Origin: Bisbaumannia salifodinae
GTDB lineage: Bacteria; Pseudomonadota; Gammaproteobacteria; Pseudomonadales; Halomonadaceae
Assembly: GCF_039522585.1 (NCBI RefSeq)
Contig: NZ_BAAADR010000012.1
Reading direction: 5' to 3' (one strand)
Length of the DNA stretch: 64,000 nt
In this document: one piece after another, positions 31,816 through 39,875 of the stretch
Numbering within the stretch: the first letter of the stretch is position 1
Layout: every line of letters begins with the position of its first letter
Made by a program: the position numbers and the translations under genes
Notes under the pieces: model-generated
The model's input: only the letters and a program-made list of their open reading frames with translations
Database searches by the model: none
What the model was told of the DNA's origin: nothing

Positions 31816-32535
31816 TTACCCGGGGCGGTGATAGCCCAGCAGGCGATCGTATTCCTTCTTGACGACCGCATAACATTCGCAGACCCGCGCTTCCAGGCCT
31901 GGCCTGTCCAGGATGCTGATATGCCCGCGATGGTAGGAAATCAGGCCGGCCCGCTGCAGCTTGCCGGCCGACTCGGTGACGCCCTCGCGACGAACGCCAA
32001 GCATATTGGCAATCAGTTCCTGGGTCATGACCAGTTCATTGGTCGGCAGGCGGTCGAGGCTCAGCAACAGCCAGCGACACAGCTGCTGATCCAGGCTGTG
32101 ATGCCGGTTGCATACCGCCGTCTGCGCCATCTGGGTGATCAAGGCCTGGGTGTAACGCAATAACAGATGCTGCAGCGTTCCCGCGCGATCGAATTCGTCC
32201 TTCAGCCGCTGTCCATTGAGGCGGTAGGCGCCGCCGGCACTCTGCACGATGGCACGGCTCGGCGTGGTTTCGCCACCCATGAACAGCGAGATGCCGACGA
32301 TACCCTCGGCACCGACGACGGCAATTTCTGTCGAGTCGCCATCCTCCATGACGCACAGTAGCGATACGATGGAGTCCGTCGGAAAATAGACATGCTGCAT
32401 CACCTTTCCCGACTCGACCAGCGACTCCCCCAGCGCCAGCTCAACCCGCTCGAGATGGGGTGTCAGGCGCTGATATTCATCCCTCGACAGGGCCGCCAGC
32501 AGGTGATTCTGACGAGGGTCATGTTGCAGGGCCAT
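31816..32535 (-). CDS. Crp/Fnr-family transcriptional regulator (second of two)
   Basis: The 239 residues have the same plan as the neighbouring regulator: YFPTDSIVSLL, VVGAEGIVGISLFMGG in the sensor roll, and a winged helix with MTQELIANMLGVRREGVTESA. The two proteins are clearly paralogous but far from identical. AGGAG precedes the ATG at 32535. It is divergent from the small-peptide genes at 32.9-33.1 kb, and two imperfect palindromes lie between, at 32782 and 32844, possible operators for one or both regulators. Confidence 0.85.
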   Translation of the reverse strand: MALQHDPRQNHLLAALSRDEYQRLTPHLERVELALGESLVESGKVMQHVYFPTDSIVSLLCVMEDGDSTEIAVVGAEGIVGISLFMGGETTPSRAIVQSAGGAYRLNGQRLKDEFDRAGTLQHLLLRYTQALITQMAQTAVCNRHHSLDQQLCRWLLLSLDRLPTNELVMTQELIANMLGVRREGVTESAGKLQRAGLISYHRGHISILDRPGLEARVCECYAVVKKEYDRLLGYHRPG

Positions 32536-32781
32536 GACAAACACTCCTGTATCGAGCAATCTCCCGGCACTGGGGGCATGGAAGCGGACTCGTCCGATGC
32601 TGGCTGACGATACGAGACAGCCGTGGGGCGGCCTTGCCGGACTTACCCCTGATCACGTCAAGAGGCAGGCCACAGCCTGCCCCGCAGCACCAGGCACCAA
32701 TAACCTATTGAAATAAAGTGATAAATGCGGCCTCACTACGCGCCCCCTACGCCACACGGGCAGGAATCGAAGCACCTGCTA

Positions 32782-32861
32782 TGTACGCTAGCGCACGGAA
32801 GCGATGCCGTCACGCCACCAGGCATCAGCAAGATGAGGCGCCATGTACGCCAGCGCACAGA
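32782..32861. promoter_or_regulatory. Two copies of an 18-bp imperfect palindrome, candidate Crp/Fnr-type operator
   Basis: TGTACGCTAGCGCACGGA (32782-32799) and TGTACGCCAGCGCACAGA (32844-32861) share 16 of 18 bases and are 62 bp apart. Each is dyad-like (TGTACGC / GCGCACA). They lie upstream of the divergent Crp-like gene and the small peptide genes. Confidence 0.5.
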
Positions 32862-32874
32862 AGGAAGGTCACCC

Positions 32875-32970
32875 ATGACATACCCTCAACATGGGTGCAG
32901 CAAGGGAACAAAGGGAACCGCTGTACAGGGAGTTGCACCAGGCGTCGCACGGAATGCGACGCCATCATGA
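32875..32970 (+). CDS. Possible 31-residue leader ORF
   Basis: An ATG preceded by AAGGAAGG at good spacing opens 31 codons starting MTYPQHGCSKGTKG. No similarity recognised. Its last codons overlap a 9-bp perfect hairpin at 32941-32963. It could be a leader peptide, or chance in a regulatory region. Confidence 0.25.
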   Translation: MTYPQHGCSKGTKGTAVQGVAPGVARNATPS

Positions 32971-33026
32971 CACGTACCATTCCGCCGCATCCTGACACAG
33001 GAAAATGCGCCGCAGAGGACAGCCCC

Positions 33027-33101
33027 ATGAACAATATCGTCTATATCGTCGGCGCGGTCGTCATCGTACTGGTGATTCTATCCTTCTTGGGTTTTCGTTG
33101 A
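33027..33101 (+). CDS. 24-residue single-pass membrane peptide
   Basis: The peptide starts MNNIVYIVGAVVIVLVILSF and ends LGFR, one hydrophobic helix covering nearly the whole length with a short polar N-terminus and a C-terminal Arg. AGAGGAC lies just upstream. Similar tiny one-helix proteins occur widely in proteobacteria next to stress genes, but the role is unknown. It lies between Crp-like regulators and a Sel1-type envelope protein, which suggests a membrane or envelope stress link (inference). Confidence 0.7.
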   Translation: MNNIVYIVGAVVIVLVILSFLGFR

Positions 33102-33192
33102 GGCAAGCGAGAATCGAGTTGAATGACAAGGCCGCACGGTGAAACCCAGAGGCCGCAGGTCGAAGATGCCCCCGCTCACTGGAGACACCGCC

Positions 33193-34530
33193 GTGATCAT
33201 CATCAAAGGATTCGTGTTCCTACTCTTCCTGTTCGGTCACATCGCACTGACCAGTGCCGATGACACCTACGCCGATGCCCTGCGGAGCTACGAGCGGCAG
33301 GAACACCGCCAGGCCTTGCAGATGTTCGATCGGCTTGCCACTAGCGGCGACGCCGAGGCCCAGTACATGCTGGGGCAGATGCACGAGGCCGGCCAGGGGA
33401 CGCTCCAGGACTTCGTGGAAGCACACAAGTGGTACAACCTGGCCGCGGCTCGCGGTCACCGCCATGCCGCCACTGCGCGCGATGCAGTAGCGGCGCGAAT
33501 GACCGCACAACAGATCAGTGAGGCCCACCAGGCGGCCCGCGCCTGGCAGCCGAGGGGGACACCGCTACGGGTAGCGCCCGAACCAGCGCCTCCCGTCGAG
33601 ACCCTGTCCGGCCGACAGCTGGTGGCCGAGGTCCAGCGCGAACTCAACCGGCTCGGCTACCAGGCCGGCCCGGTGGACGGCCTGATGGGAACTCGCAGCC
33701 GTAATGCGATTCGCGATTACCAGGGCACGGTGGGCCTGGCCCAGGACGGTCAACCGACGGCGGCACTGCTGGCTCGATTACGGCAGACGGGCCGGGAGTC
33801 GGCAGCCGCAGCCACGGCGCCACCCGAACCGGAGCCGACATCGGCAAGACGGGTCGCCTTGGACGACGACTTCGGCGACGGCGATTTCCGGCGCAACCCA
33901 CCTTGGACCGTGCTCAGCGGACGCTTCGACATCGATGAAAACGGCTTACGCAGCACCGTGGAGAAACCGCAGGTGGTCACGCCCGCCTCACCGACGCTCC
34001 GCCCGGATCGACCGGAGGAGATCGGCCTGGCGATGCTCCAGTTGATCCTCGAACAGGCGGGTGGGCGGGCGCCAGAGGCGGCACCGCCGGTGGCAGCGGA
34101 GATCGAGTTCGGGGAAGCGGCGCGGATTTTCGTCCATGCACCGGTCGACAATGCCTTCCGGCTAGAGCTGGAACTGGCCTCCCACCAGCGGCCGGGCAGC
34201 CTGGAAGTGGGGCTGTTCCAGGGCAACCAGCCCGGCGGCGGCTACCGCCTGGTCTACAACCCCGGCTCATGGCCCGGGCTCAGCCTGGTACGGATGACGA
34301 CCGACGGGGGCGAGGTGATCGCCAGCAGCGAGGGCACGCTCGACCTCGAGGATGGCCGCTTCCATCTGCTGAGCTGGGCCCGCGACGAGAGTGGGAACAT
34401 GCAGGTCTGGGTGGATGGCCGGCGCGTGCTGCAGGCGCATGATCGACGCCTGCGCCAAGGCTTCCAGGGCTTCACGCTGGTGAATCATGGCGGCGATTAC
34501 AACCTCCGCCGGGTACGGCTGGAGCATTAG
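33193..34530 (+). CDS. Exported Sel1-repeat and peptidoglycan-binding protein
   Basis: From the GTG at 33193, which has GGAGA 8 bp upstream, the 445-residue protein begins with a signal peptide (MIIIKGFVFLLFLFGHI, likely cut after TSA). Sel1/TPR-like repeats follow (about 25-95, with AEAQYMLGQMHEAGQG), then a peptidoglycan-binding domain (about 135-190, LNRLGYQAGPVDGLMGTRS), a Pro/Glu linker and a C-terminal beta-rich domain (about 225-445) resembling LamG/jelly-roll folds. It probably acts at the cell wall. Earlier starts (GTG 33139, ATG 33166) lack a ribosome binding site. Confidence 0.78.
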   Translation: MIIIKGFVFLLFLFGHIALTSADDTYADALRSYERQEHRQALQMFDRLATSGDAEAQYMLGQMHEAGQGTLQDFVEAHKWYNLAAARGHRHAATARDAVAARMTAQQISEAHQAARAWQPRGTPLRVAPEPAPPVETLSGRQLVAEVQRELNRLGYQAGPVDGLMGTRSRNAIRDYQGTVGLAQDGQPTAALLARLRQTGRESAAAATAPPEPEPTSARRVALDDDFGDGDFRRNPPWTVLSGRFDIDENGLRSTVEKPQVVTPASPTLRPDRPEEIGLAMLQLILEQAGGRAPEAAPPVAAEIEFGEAARIFVHAPVDNAFRLELELASHQRPGSLEVGLFQGNQPGGGYRLVYNPGSWPGLSLVRMTTDGGEVIASSEGTLDLEDGRFHLLSWARDESGNMQVWVDGRRVLQAHDRRLRQGFQGFTLVNHGGDYNLRRVRLEH

Positions 34531-34555
34531 GGGATCAGGCCGTCCCCATAACGAC

Positions 34556-34590
34556 AAAGCGCCCTCGCTTTCGGGAAGCGAGGGCGCTTT
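34556..34590. terminator. Bidirectional terminator between the Sel1 gene and the tRNA-Lys cluster
   Basis: A perfect 15-bp stem (34556-34570 with 34576-34590) and 5-base loop. The stem's A/T end gives a short U run either way. It ends both convergent units. Confidence 0.85.
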
Positions 34591-34596
34591 ACAATC

Positions 34597-34672
34597 TGGT
34601 GGGTCGTGTAGGATTCGAACCTACGACCAATTGGTTAAAAGCCAACTGCTCTACCAACTGAGCTAACGACCC
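34597..34672 (-). tRNA. tRNA-Lys(UUU), copy 3 of 3
   Basis: A 76-nt cloverleaf on the minus strand, from GGGTCGTTAGCTCAG to the encoded CCA. Anticodon loop CTTTTAA gives UUU (34637-34639 on the plus strand). The T-arm reads GGTTCGAATCC. It is identical to the two copies upstream. Confidence 0.98.
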
Positions 34673-34709
34673 CTGTCACCATGCCCGAGGGCGGGGTGAA
34701 GTGGCGGTA

Positions 34710-34785
34710 TGGTGGGTCGTGTAGGATTCGAACCTACGACCAATTGGTTAAAAGCCAACTGCTCTACCAACTGAGCTAACGACCC
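34710..34785 (-). tRNA. tRNA-Lys(UUU), copy 2 of 3
   Basis: A 76-nt minus-strand tRNA, identical in sequence to its neighbours, with encoded CCA. Spacer to copy 3 is 37 bp and to copy 1 is 42 bp; the spacers differ in sequence. Anticodon UUU. Confidence 0.98.
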
Positions 34786-34827
34786 GCCGCCGGATCGTCG
34801 GCCATCGACCCTGCTCAGGGGAGTCGA

Positions 34828-34903
34828 TGGTGGGTCGTGTAGGATTCGAACCTACGACCAATTGGTTAAAAGCCAACTGCTCTACCAACTGAGCTAACGA
34901 CCC
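34828..34903 (-). tRNA. tRNA-Lys(UUU), copy 1 of 3 (promoter-proximal)
   Basis: A 76-nt minus-strand tRNA with encoded CCA and anticodon UUU, the first of the three in the transcript. A well-spaced sigma70 promoter lies just upstream, so the cluster is probably one transcript ending at the 34556-34590 hairpin. Confidence 0.98.
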
Positions 34904-34918
34904 GCCGACAGGGCGCAG

Positions 34919-34947
34919 ATATTACTGAGTCACCGCGCCCAAGGCAA
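34919..34947 (-). promoter_or_regulatory. Sigma70 promoter of the tRNA-Lys cluster
   Basis: -35 TTGCCT (34942-34947) and -10 TAATAT (34919-34924) with 17 bp between. The GC-rich stretch CTGCGCCC just after the -10 is typical of stable-RNA promoters under stringent control. Confidence 0.78.
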
Positions 34948-34965
34948 GAGTTTTGAAGAAAATTT

Positions 34966-35817
34966 TCAGCGTTTGGGACCCGAGCGCGGACGCCGCACCC
35001 CCTGCACCGGGCGCCGCTTGTTCTTGTCGCGGCTCCAGCGATTCTTCTCGTCGGGGGTCAGCTCCGGTACCTTGCGGGCTTCCAGTCCGGCCAGGGTGGC
35101 CAGGTCATCCACCTCGGTCTGGGTCAGCTCGGTCCATTCGCCGGCCTTGGCCCGCTTGTCGAGGAAGATATTGCCGTAGCGCACCCGCTTGAGGCGGCTC
35201 ACGGTCAGCCCCTGGGACTCCCACAGGCGGCGCACCTCGCGGTTACGCCCCTCCATGATCACCACATGGAACCAGGTATTGATGCCCTCGCCGCCGAACT
35301 CCTGGACGTCGGTGAAGCGCGCCGGGCCATCCTCCAGCATGACCCCTTCCACCATCTGCTTGATCTGGGGCTTGGTCACTTCCCCCATGACCCGCACCGC
35401 ATACTCCCGCTCCACCTCGGTGGAGGGATGCATCAGGCGGTTGGCCAGCTCGCCGTCGGTGGTGAACAGCAGCAGGCCGCTGGTGTTGATATCCAGGCGG
35501 CCGATGGCGATCCAGCGCTCGCCCTTGAGGCGCGGCAGCCGCTCGAAGACGGTGCGCCGCCCCTCGGGGTCCTTGCGGGTGCACAGCTCGCCTTCCGGCT
35601 TGTTGTACATGATCACCCGGCGCGGGGTCTCGTCGGCGCCGCGCAGGGTCACCGGACGCTGGTCGAAGGTGACCTTGTCGACCAGCTCGATGCGGTCGCC
35701 CAGGGTGGCCACCTTGCCATTGACGGCGACCCGGCCATCGGCGATGGCGGTCTCCATCTCGCGACGCGAACCCAGCCCGGCCCGGGCCAGTACCTTCTGC
35801 AGTTTTTCGCTACTCAT
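34966..35817 (-). CDS. rluB: 23S rRNA pseudouridine(2605) synthase RluB
   Basis: Makes pseudouridine 2605 in 23S rRNA. The 283 residues have an N-terminal S4 domain (MSSEKLQKVLARAGLGSRRE), the catalytic Asp in GRLDINTSGLLL, and the RluB/E/F-type RNREVRRLWESQGL. A basic Lys/Arg tail (about 250-283) is typical of RluB. The start overlaps the scpB stop by 4 bp, so it is last in scpA-scpB-rluB, a widely conserved order. Confidence 0.95.
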   Translation of the reverse strand: MSSEKLQKVLARAGLGSRREMETAIADGRVAVNGKVATLGDRIELVDKVTFDQRPVTLRGADETPRRVIMYNKPEGELCTRKDPEGRRTVFERLPRLKGERWIAIGRLDINTSGLLLFTTDGELANRLMHPSTEVEREYAVRVMGEVTKPQIKQMVEGVMLEDGPARFTDVQEFGGEGINTWFHVVIMEGRNREVRRLWESQGLTVSRLKRVRYGNIFLDKRAKAGEWTELTQTEVDDLATLAGLEARKVPELTPDEKNRWSRDKNKRRPVQGVRRPRSGPKR

Positions 35818-36671
35818 GAGTCATCGATCTCATCGGTTGAGTGTGACGCACCCGGGCGCTCGTCATCCTCGACGGTCGCTCGCTGGCGGGCGCGTTCGGC
35901 AAGGCGAGCCTCCAGATCACTGAAGCTCAGGCCCTGCCCGTGGGACGCCGTCTCGGCGTGTGCGGCGTCGGCCATCCCGGCCGTCGCATCCTTCTCTTCC
36001 TGTTCGTGGTGCTCGCCGGAGGCGCCGGCCTCCGGCTTCTCGATCTCATTCGCCTCGGCTCCGTCCGCCTCGGCCTCGCCCGTCGCCACCGGGCCCGGCG
36101 CCTCTTCGGGCGCCGTTTCCTCGCCCCAGTCGTCGCGATTGGCCAGCTCGTGCATGGGCGGCAAGCTATCCAGGGTCTTGAGGCCGAAGTCGTCGAGGAA
36201 GGCCCGGGTGGTGGCATAGACCGCCGGGCGCCCCGGCACGTCACGGTGCCCCACCACGCGGATCCACCCCCGCTCGGTGAGGGTGCGCATGATCGAGCTG
36301 CTCACCGCCACGCCGCGCACCTCCTCGATATCGCCGCGGGTCACCGGTTGACGATAGGCGATCAGCGCCAGGATCTCCATCAAGGCCCGGGAGTAGCGCT
36401 GGGGGCGCTCATCCCAGAGCCGCGAGACCCAGGGCGAGAGCCGCGAGCGAATCCGCAGCCGGTAGCCGGAGGCAGTCTCGATCAGCTCCAGGGCGCCCCG
36501 CTCGTGGCGCAGGCCGAGGCGTTCCAGGGCCTCGCGCAGGGCCCGCCGGGGCGGGCGCTCATGCTCGTCGAAGAGGCCCTCGAGGCGCTCCAGGGCCAGC
36601 GGCTCCCCCGCCGCCAGCAGGGCCGCCTCGAGGATCTCGTCCAGGGCATCGGGAAATTCCATGGCGGTCAT
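35814..36671 (-). CDS. scpB: SMC-associated segregation and condensation protein ScpB
   Basis: A kleisin-interacting winged-helix protein for chromosome condensation. The first ~185 residues hold two winged helices with LMEILALIAYRQPVTRGDIEEVRG and GRPAVYATTRAFLDDFGL. The remaining ~100 residues are an acidic, Glu/Ala-rich low-complexity tail, longer than in most ScpB, in line with halophile-type acidic composition. It overlaps scpA upstream and rluB downstream by 4 bp each. No smc gene is visible here. Confidence 0.95.
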   Translation of the reverse strand: MTAMEFPDALDEILEAALLAAGEPLALERLEGLFDEHERPPRRALREALERLGLRHERGALELIETASGYRLRIRSRLSPWVSRLWDERPQRYSRALMEILALIAYRQPVTRGDIEEVRGVAVSSSIMRTLTERGWIRVVGHRDVPGRPAVYATTRAFLDDFGLKTLDSLPPMHELANRDDWGEETAPEEAPGPVATGEAEADGAEANEIEKPEAGASGEHHEQEEKDATAGMADAAHAETASHGQGLSFSDLEARLAERARQRATVEDDERPGASHSTDEIDDS

Positions 36672-37594
36672 GGCGTCGACTCATCCTCGAAGGCGCTCTC
36701 GCCTCCGTCTTCCGGGTCTTGGGGATCTTCGGCGAAGGCCTCCTCCTCCGCCGTCGAGGCCGCCCTGGCGCGCACATGAATCGGCGACAGGGGGGCATTC
36801 TGCACGATTTCGATCAGCGCTTCCTTGGCCAGTTCGAGGATCGCCATAAAGGTCACCACCACCCCGGCCTTGCCCTCCTCCAGGGTGAACAGGGCCTCGA
36901 AGGGGGTATAGCGCTCGTGCTCGAGGCGCTCCATGATGCGCATCATGCGCTCTCGGGTGGAGAGCACCTCGCGGCTGATCTGGTGCGACTGGGTCAGCTC
37001 GGCGCGCTTGAGGATACCGGCCAGGGCGCCGAGCAGCTCGTCGAGCTCCACCTCGGGGTGGATCACCCGGGTCTCGAGGCTCGGCGGCTCGGCATGGGCC
37101 GGGAACCAGTCGCGACCCTGGCGCGGCACCTCGTCCAGGGACTCGGCGGCCTGCTTGAGGCGCTCGTACTCCTGGAGGCGACGAATCAGCGCCGCCCGGG
37201 GATCCTCTTCCTCCTCGTCGCCCTCCGCCTTGGGGGGACGCGGCAGCAGGGTCCGCGACTTGATCTCCGCCAGCATCGCCGCCATCAGCAGGTATTCCCC
37301 GGCCAGCTCGATCTCCAGGGCCTTCATCAGCTCCACGTACTCGATGTACTGGCGGGTGATGGCGGCCACATCGATGGCCAGGATATCCAGGTTCTGGCGG
37401 CGGATCAGGTAGAGCAACAGGTCGAGTGGCCCCTCGAAGGTCTCCAGGAAGACCCGCAGCGCCTCGGGGGGAATATAGAGGTCCTCGGGGAGCTGGGTGA
37501 TCGGCTCGTCGAACAGCCGCGCCAGCACCTCCGCCTGTGCGGCGGCCGCTGGTTCCTGGCTGGTCGCCTGCTCCGCGCCGACTGTCTCGCTCAC
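36668..37594 (-). CDS. scpA: Segregation and condensation protein ScpA (kleisin)
   Basis: Bridges SMC heads in the SMC-ScpAB condensin-like complex. The 308 residues include the N-terminal kleisin helix region (FEGPLDLLLYLIRRQNLDIL), the central MAAMLAEIKSRTLLP and a C-terminal winged helix (VVTFMAILELAKEAL). The start appears to be GTG at 37594 after CAGGG, giving MSETVGAEQ. An acidic tail ends the protein. First gene of scpA-scpB-rluB. The stop overlaps the scpB start. Confidence 0.95.
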   Translation of the reverse strand: MSETVGAEQATSQEPAAAAQAEVLARLFDEPITQLPEDLYIPPEALRVFLETFEGPLDLLLYLIRRQNLDILAIDVAAITRQYIEYVELMKALEIELAGEYLLMAAMLAEIKSRTLLPRPPKAEGDEEEEDPRAALIRRLQEYERLKQAAESLDEVPRQGRDWFPAHAEPPSLETRVIHPEVELDELLGALAGILKRAELTQSHQISREVLSTRERMMRIMERLEHERYTPFEALFTLEEGKAGVVVTFMAILELAKEALIEIVQNAPLSPIHVRARAASTAEEEAFAEDPQDPEDGGESAFEDESTP

Positions 37595-37696
37595 GCCCTG
37601 CCCGTCCGGTTGCGTTCAGCCGGCCAGTCTACCAAGAGAGCCGCGTGGGAGATAGCGAGGCCGACTCCGCGGAGTTATCACAGCGAGAATGACTAA

Positions 37697-37805
37697 GGGG
37701 CGCTGGGGGCAGGATAGCGCGGGGGTTTTTTGCCAGGGATGGCAAAAGTAGCGCCCAGGGAGGGGTTCACAGCGCCCCGCGATAGCCTGCCCCCAGGGTA
37801 GCCCC
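37697..37805. repeat. 109-bp structured intergenic repeat, copy 1
   Basis: Same length and orientation as 39740-39848, with 12 differences. The outer arms GGGGCGCTGGGGGCAGG and CCTGCCCCCAGGGTAGCCCC form an imperfect inverted repeat. An inner hairpin TTTTGCCA-GGGA-TGGCAAAA lies at its centre. It lies in the gap downstream of radD. Confidence 0.92.
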
Positions 37806-37845
37806 AAACGCCGAGCAGACAATGACAAACTACGGTAGTTCTAGC

Positions 37846-39651
37846 CTACTCCGCCGCCTCGGCACGGCGGTAGCGGCCCACATAGTCGAACAGCTTCTCG
37901 CGCACCTGCCAGTGGCGGCCCACCTTGCGCCCCACCACGAAGTCCGGATGACGCAGGCGCCGCCGCTCCTCGATCACCGCCTCCGGGGTGGTGGGGCGCC
38001 AGTCGCTGCCCGGGGCGCGCAGGTGATCGCGCAGGAAAACGGCGGCGAAGGCGCCGCGCTGGGCCGGGGTCTCCAGGGCGAACCATTCGCTGAGCGTGGC
38101 GCCGTCTTCATCGTGGTAGGTGACCCTGAGGCGCGGCAGGCCGCGACCATTGACGGTGGCCTCCAGCTGCATGCCGCTGACCCTGAGCACCCTGGCATCC
38201 TTGAGGCGCAGCGCCGCCTTGAGCTTGTCGTCGGCATCCACCAGCAGGGTCTCGCAGCCATGGCAACGGCGGGCGGCGATATCGTTCTCGGCGCCACAGT
38301 CGCCGCACACCTTGAAGCGAAAGCGGAAGTCGCACTGCTGGCGCTTGCCTGACTCGTCCTCGACCAGCCCCTGGCAGCGGCGCCCGAAGTGCTCGATCAC
38401 CAGGTCGCCGTCGCGCTTGCCCCAGAAGAGGTTGGCGTGACCACAACTGGGGCACTCGACCTGCACCGGCTCGCTGTCGGCGTCCGGCTTCGGCGAGCCC
38501 ACCTCGGGGGCATAGAGGTCCCAGGGGTTACCGGCATAGTCGAGGATCAGGCAATCCGTCTTGCCCGGCGACAGGCGCAGCCCGCGCCCGACGATCTGCT
38601 GATAGAGGCTCACCGACTCGGTGGGGCGCAGGATGGCGATCAGATCCACATGGGGGGCATCGAAGCCGGTGGTGAGCACCGCCACGTTGACCAGGTACTT
38701 GAGCTCCCGGGCCTTGAAGGCGGCGATGATCGCCTCACGCTCGGCGGAGGGCGTCGCTCCGGTGATCAGCGCCGCCTCGGCCTGGGGCAGGTAGCCGAGG
38801 ACCTCCTCGGCATGGGCCACGCTGGCGGCGAACAGCATCACCCCCTGGCGGTCGCGGGCGCGCGCCACTACCTCGGCGATGATCCCCGGGGTGGCACGGT
38901 TGCCCGCCGCCACCCGGTTGAGCTCCTCCTCGCGGAACAGCCCGCTCGACGAGGGCACCAGGCGCGAGAAATCGTAGCGTTCGACGGCGGCATCCACCCG
39001 CCTCGGCTCGGCCAGGTAGCCCTGCTTGACCATCAGCCGCAGGGGCTGCTCGAAGACGCAGTCGCGGAACAGGCAGTCCGCCTCGCCGCGCACCATGCCG
39101 TGATGATGGCGATGGTAGATAAAGCCCTGGCCCAGCCGGTAGGGGGTGGCGGTCAGCCCCAGCACCTTGAGGCCGGGGTTCTGGGCGCGCAGGTGATCGA
39201 TCACCCGACGGTAGCTAGAGGCCTTCTCCTCGGCCACCCGGTGGCACTCGTCGATCACCAGCAGGGTAAAGGCGCCCTGCCCCGGCGACGGCGCGGCGAA
39301 GGCGTCCAGGTTCCTGACCACCGACTGCACCGAGCCGAAGACCACCTGGCGACTGGCTTCCTTGCGGCCCAGGCCGGCGCTGAAGATATCCGCCTGGCGA
39401 CCATAGGCGAGGAACTTGGCGTGATTCTGCTCCACCAGCTCCCGCACATGGGCCAGCACCAGCACCCGCCCCCGGGCCAGGCGCGCCAGCTCGGCGATCA
39501 CCAGGGACTTGCCGCTGCCGGTGGGCAGCACCACCACGGCGGGGTCGTCGCTGGCGCGGAAGTGAGCGACCACCCGCGAGACCGCCTGCTGTTGATAAGG
39601 CCGCAGGCTGGGAGGGCTGGCAAAAACGTCGGAGGAAAGGGGCGCGGTCAT
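37846..39651 (-). CDS. radD: DNA repair helicase-like protein RadD
   Basis: RadD (YejH) is an SF2-type ATPase that aids RecA strand exchange and double-strand break repair. The 601 residues have Walker A LPTGSGKS, the DEAH-type box DECH, TATPYRLG, VNVAVLTTGFDAPHVD, QIVGRGLRL and the RadD zinc-cysteine regions CPSCGHANLFWGK and CGDCGAENDIAARRCHGC. The C-terminal segment with LRHPDFVVGRKVGRHWQVREK is strongly RadD-like. It is alone in its unit and is bracketed by two copies of a 109-bp repeat. Confidence 0.95.
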   Translation of the reverse strand: MTAPLSSDVFASPPSLRPYQQQAVSRVVAHFRASDDPAVVVLPTGSGKSLVIAELARLARGRVLVLAHVRELVEQNHAKFLAYGRQADIFSAGLGRKEASRQVVFGSVQSVVRNLDAFAAPSPGQGAFTLLVIDECHRVAEEKASSYRRVIDHLRAQNPGLKVLGLTATPYRLGQGFIYHRHHHGMVRGEADCLFRDCVFEQPLRLMVKQGYLAEPRRVDAAVERYDFSRLVPSSSGLFREEELNRVAAGNRATPGIIAEVVARARDRQGVMLFAASVAHAEEVLGYLPQAEAALITGATPSAEREAIIAAFKARELKYLVNVAVLTTGFDAPHVDLIAILRPTESVSLYQQIVGRGLRLSPGKTDCLILDYAGNPWDLYAPEVGSPKPDADSEPVQVECPSCGHANLFWGKRDGDLVIEHFGRRCQGLVEDESGKRQQCDFRFRFKVCGDCGAENDIAARRCHGCETLLVDADDKLKAALRLKDARVLRVSGMQLEATVNGRGLPRLRVTYHDEDGATLSEWFALETPAQRGAFAAVFLRDHLRAPGSDWRPTTPEAVIEERRRLRHPDFVVGRKVGRHWQVREKLFDYVGRYRRAEAAE

Positions 39652-39739
39652 GGCAGGGCCCTGGCGAGCAAAGCCGCCATTCTAGCGGCTCACCGTGGGC
39701 CGGCCCAAGCCGCAGGATTCTCAGCGTAGGAATGGCGAA

Positions 39740-39848
39740 GGGGCGCTGGGGGCAGGTCGGAGCGGGGGTCCTATGCCAGGGATGGCATCGGTAGCGCCCA
39801 GGGAGGGGTTCACCGCGCCCCGCGATGGCCTGCCCCCAGGGTAGCCCC
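39740..39848. repeat. 109-bp structured intergenic repeat, copy 2
   Basis: Partner of 37697-37805, same strand. The central hairpin is ATGCCA-GGGA-TGGCAT; relative to copy 1 a T-A pair became A-T and another became C-G, so pairing is kept while bases change. It lies between the radD start and the crotonase stop. Confidence 0.92.
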
Positions 39849-39875
39849 GAGCCTCCACAGAAGGAGAAACAACCG

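Larger units (their letters stand above)
32536..33026. other. Regulatory gap (about 490 bp) between a Crp-like gene and a small membrane peptide
   Basis: Contains two imperfect palindromes, a hairpin GGCAGGC/GCCTGCC (32664-32681), a short possible leader ORF (32875-32970) with a good SD, the inverted repeat ACCCATG/CATGGGT (32871-32896) around its start, and a perfect 9-bp hairpin at 32941-32963. The density of signals suggests a controlled 5' region for the 24-residue peptide. Confidence 0.5.

Noticed and set aside
37697..39848. Insertion-sequence ends around radD
   Set aside because: The 109-bp copies are direct, not inverted, and no transposase lies between them.
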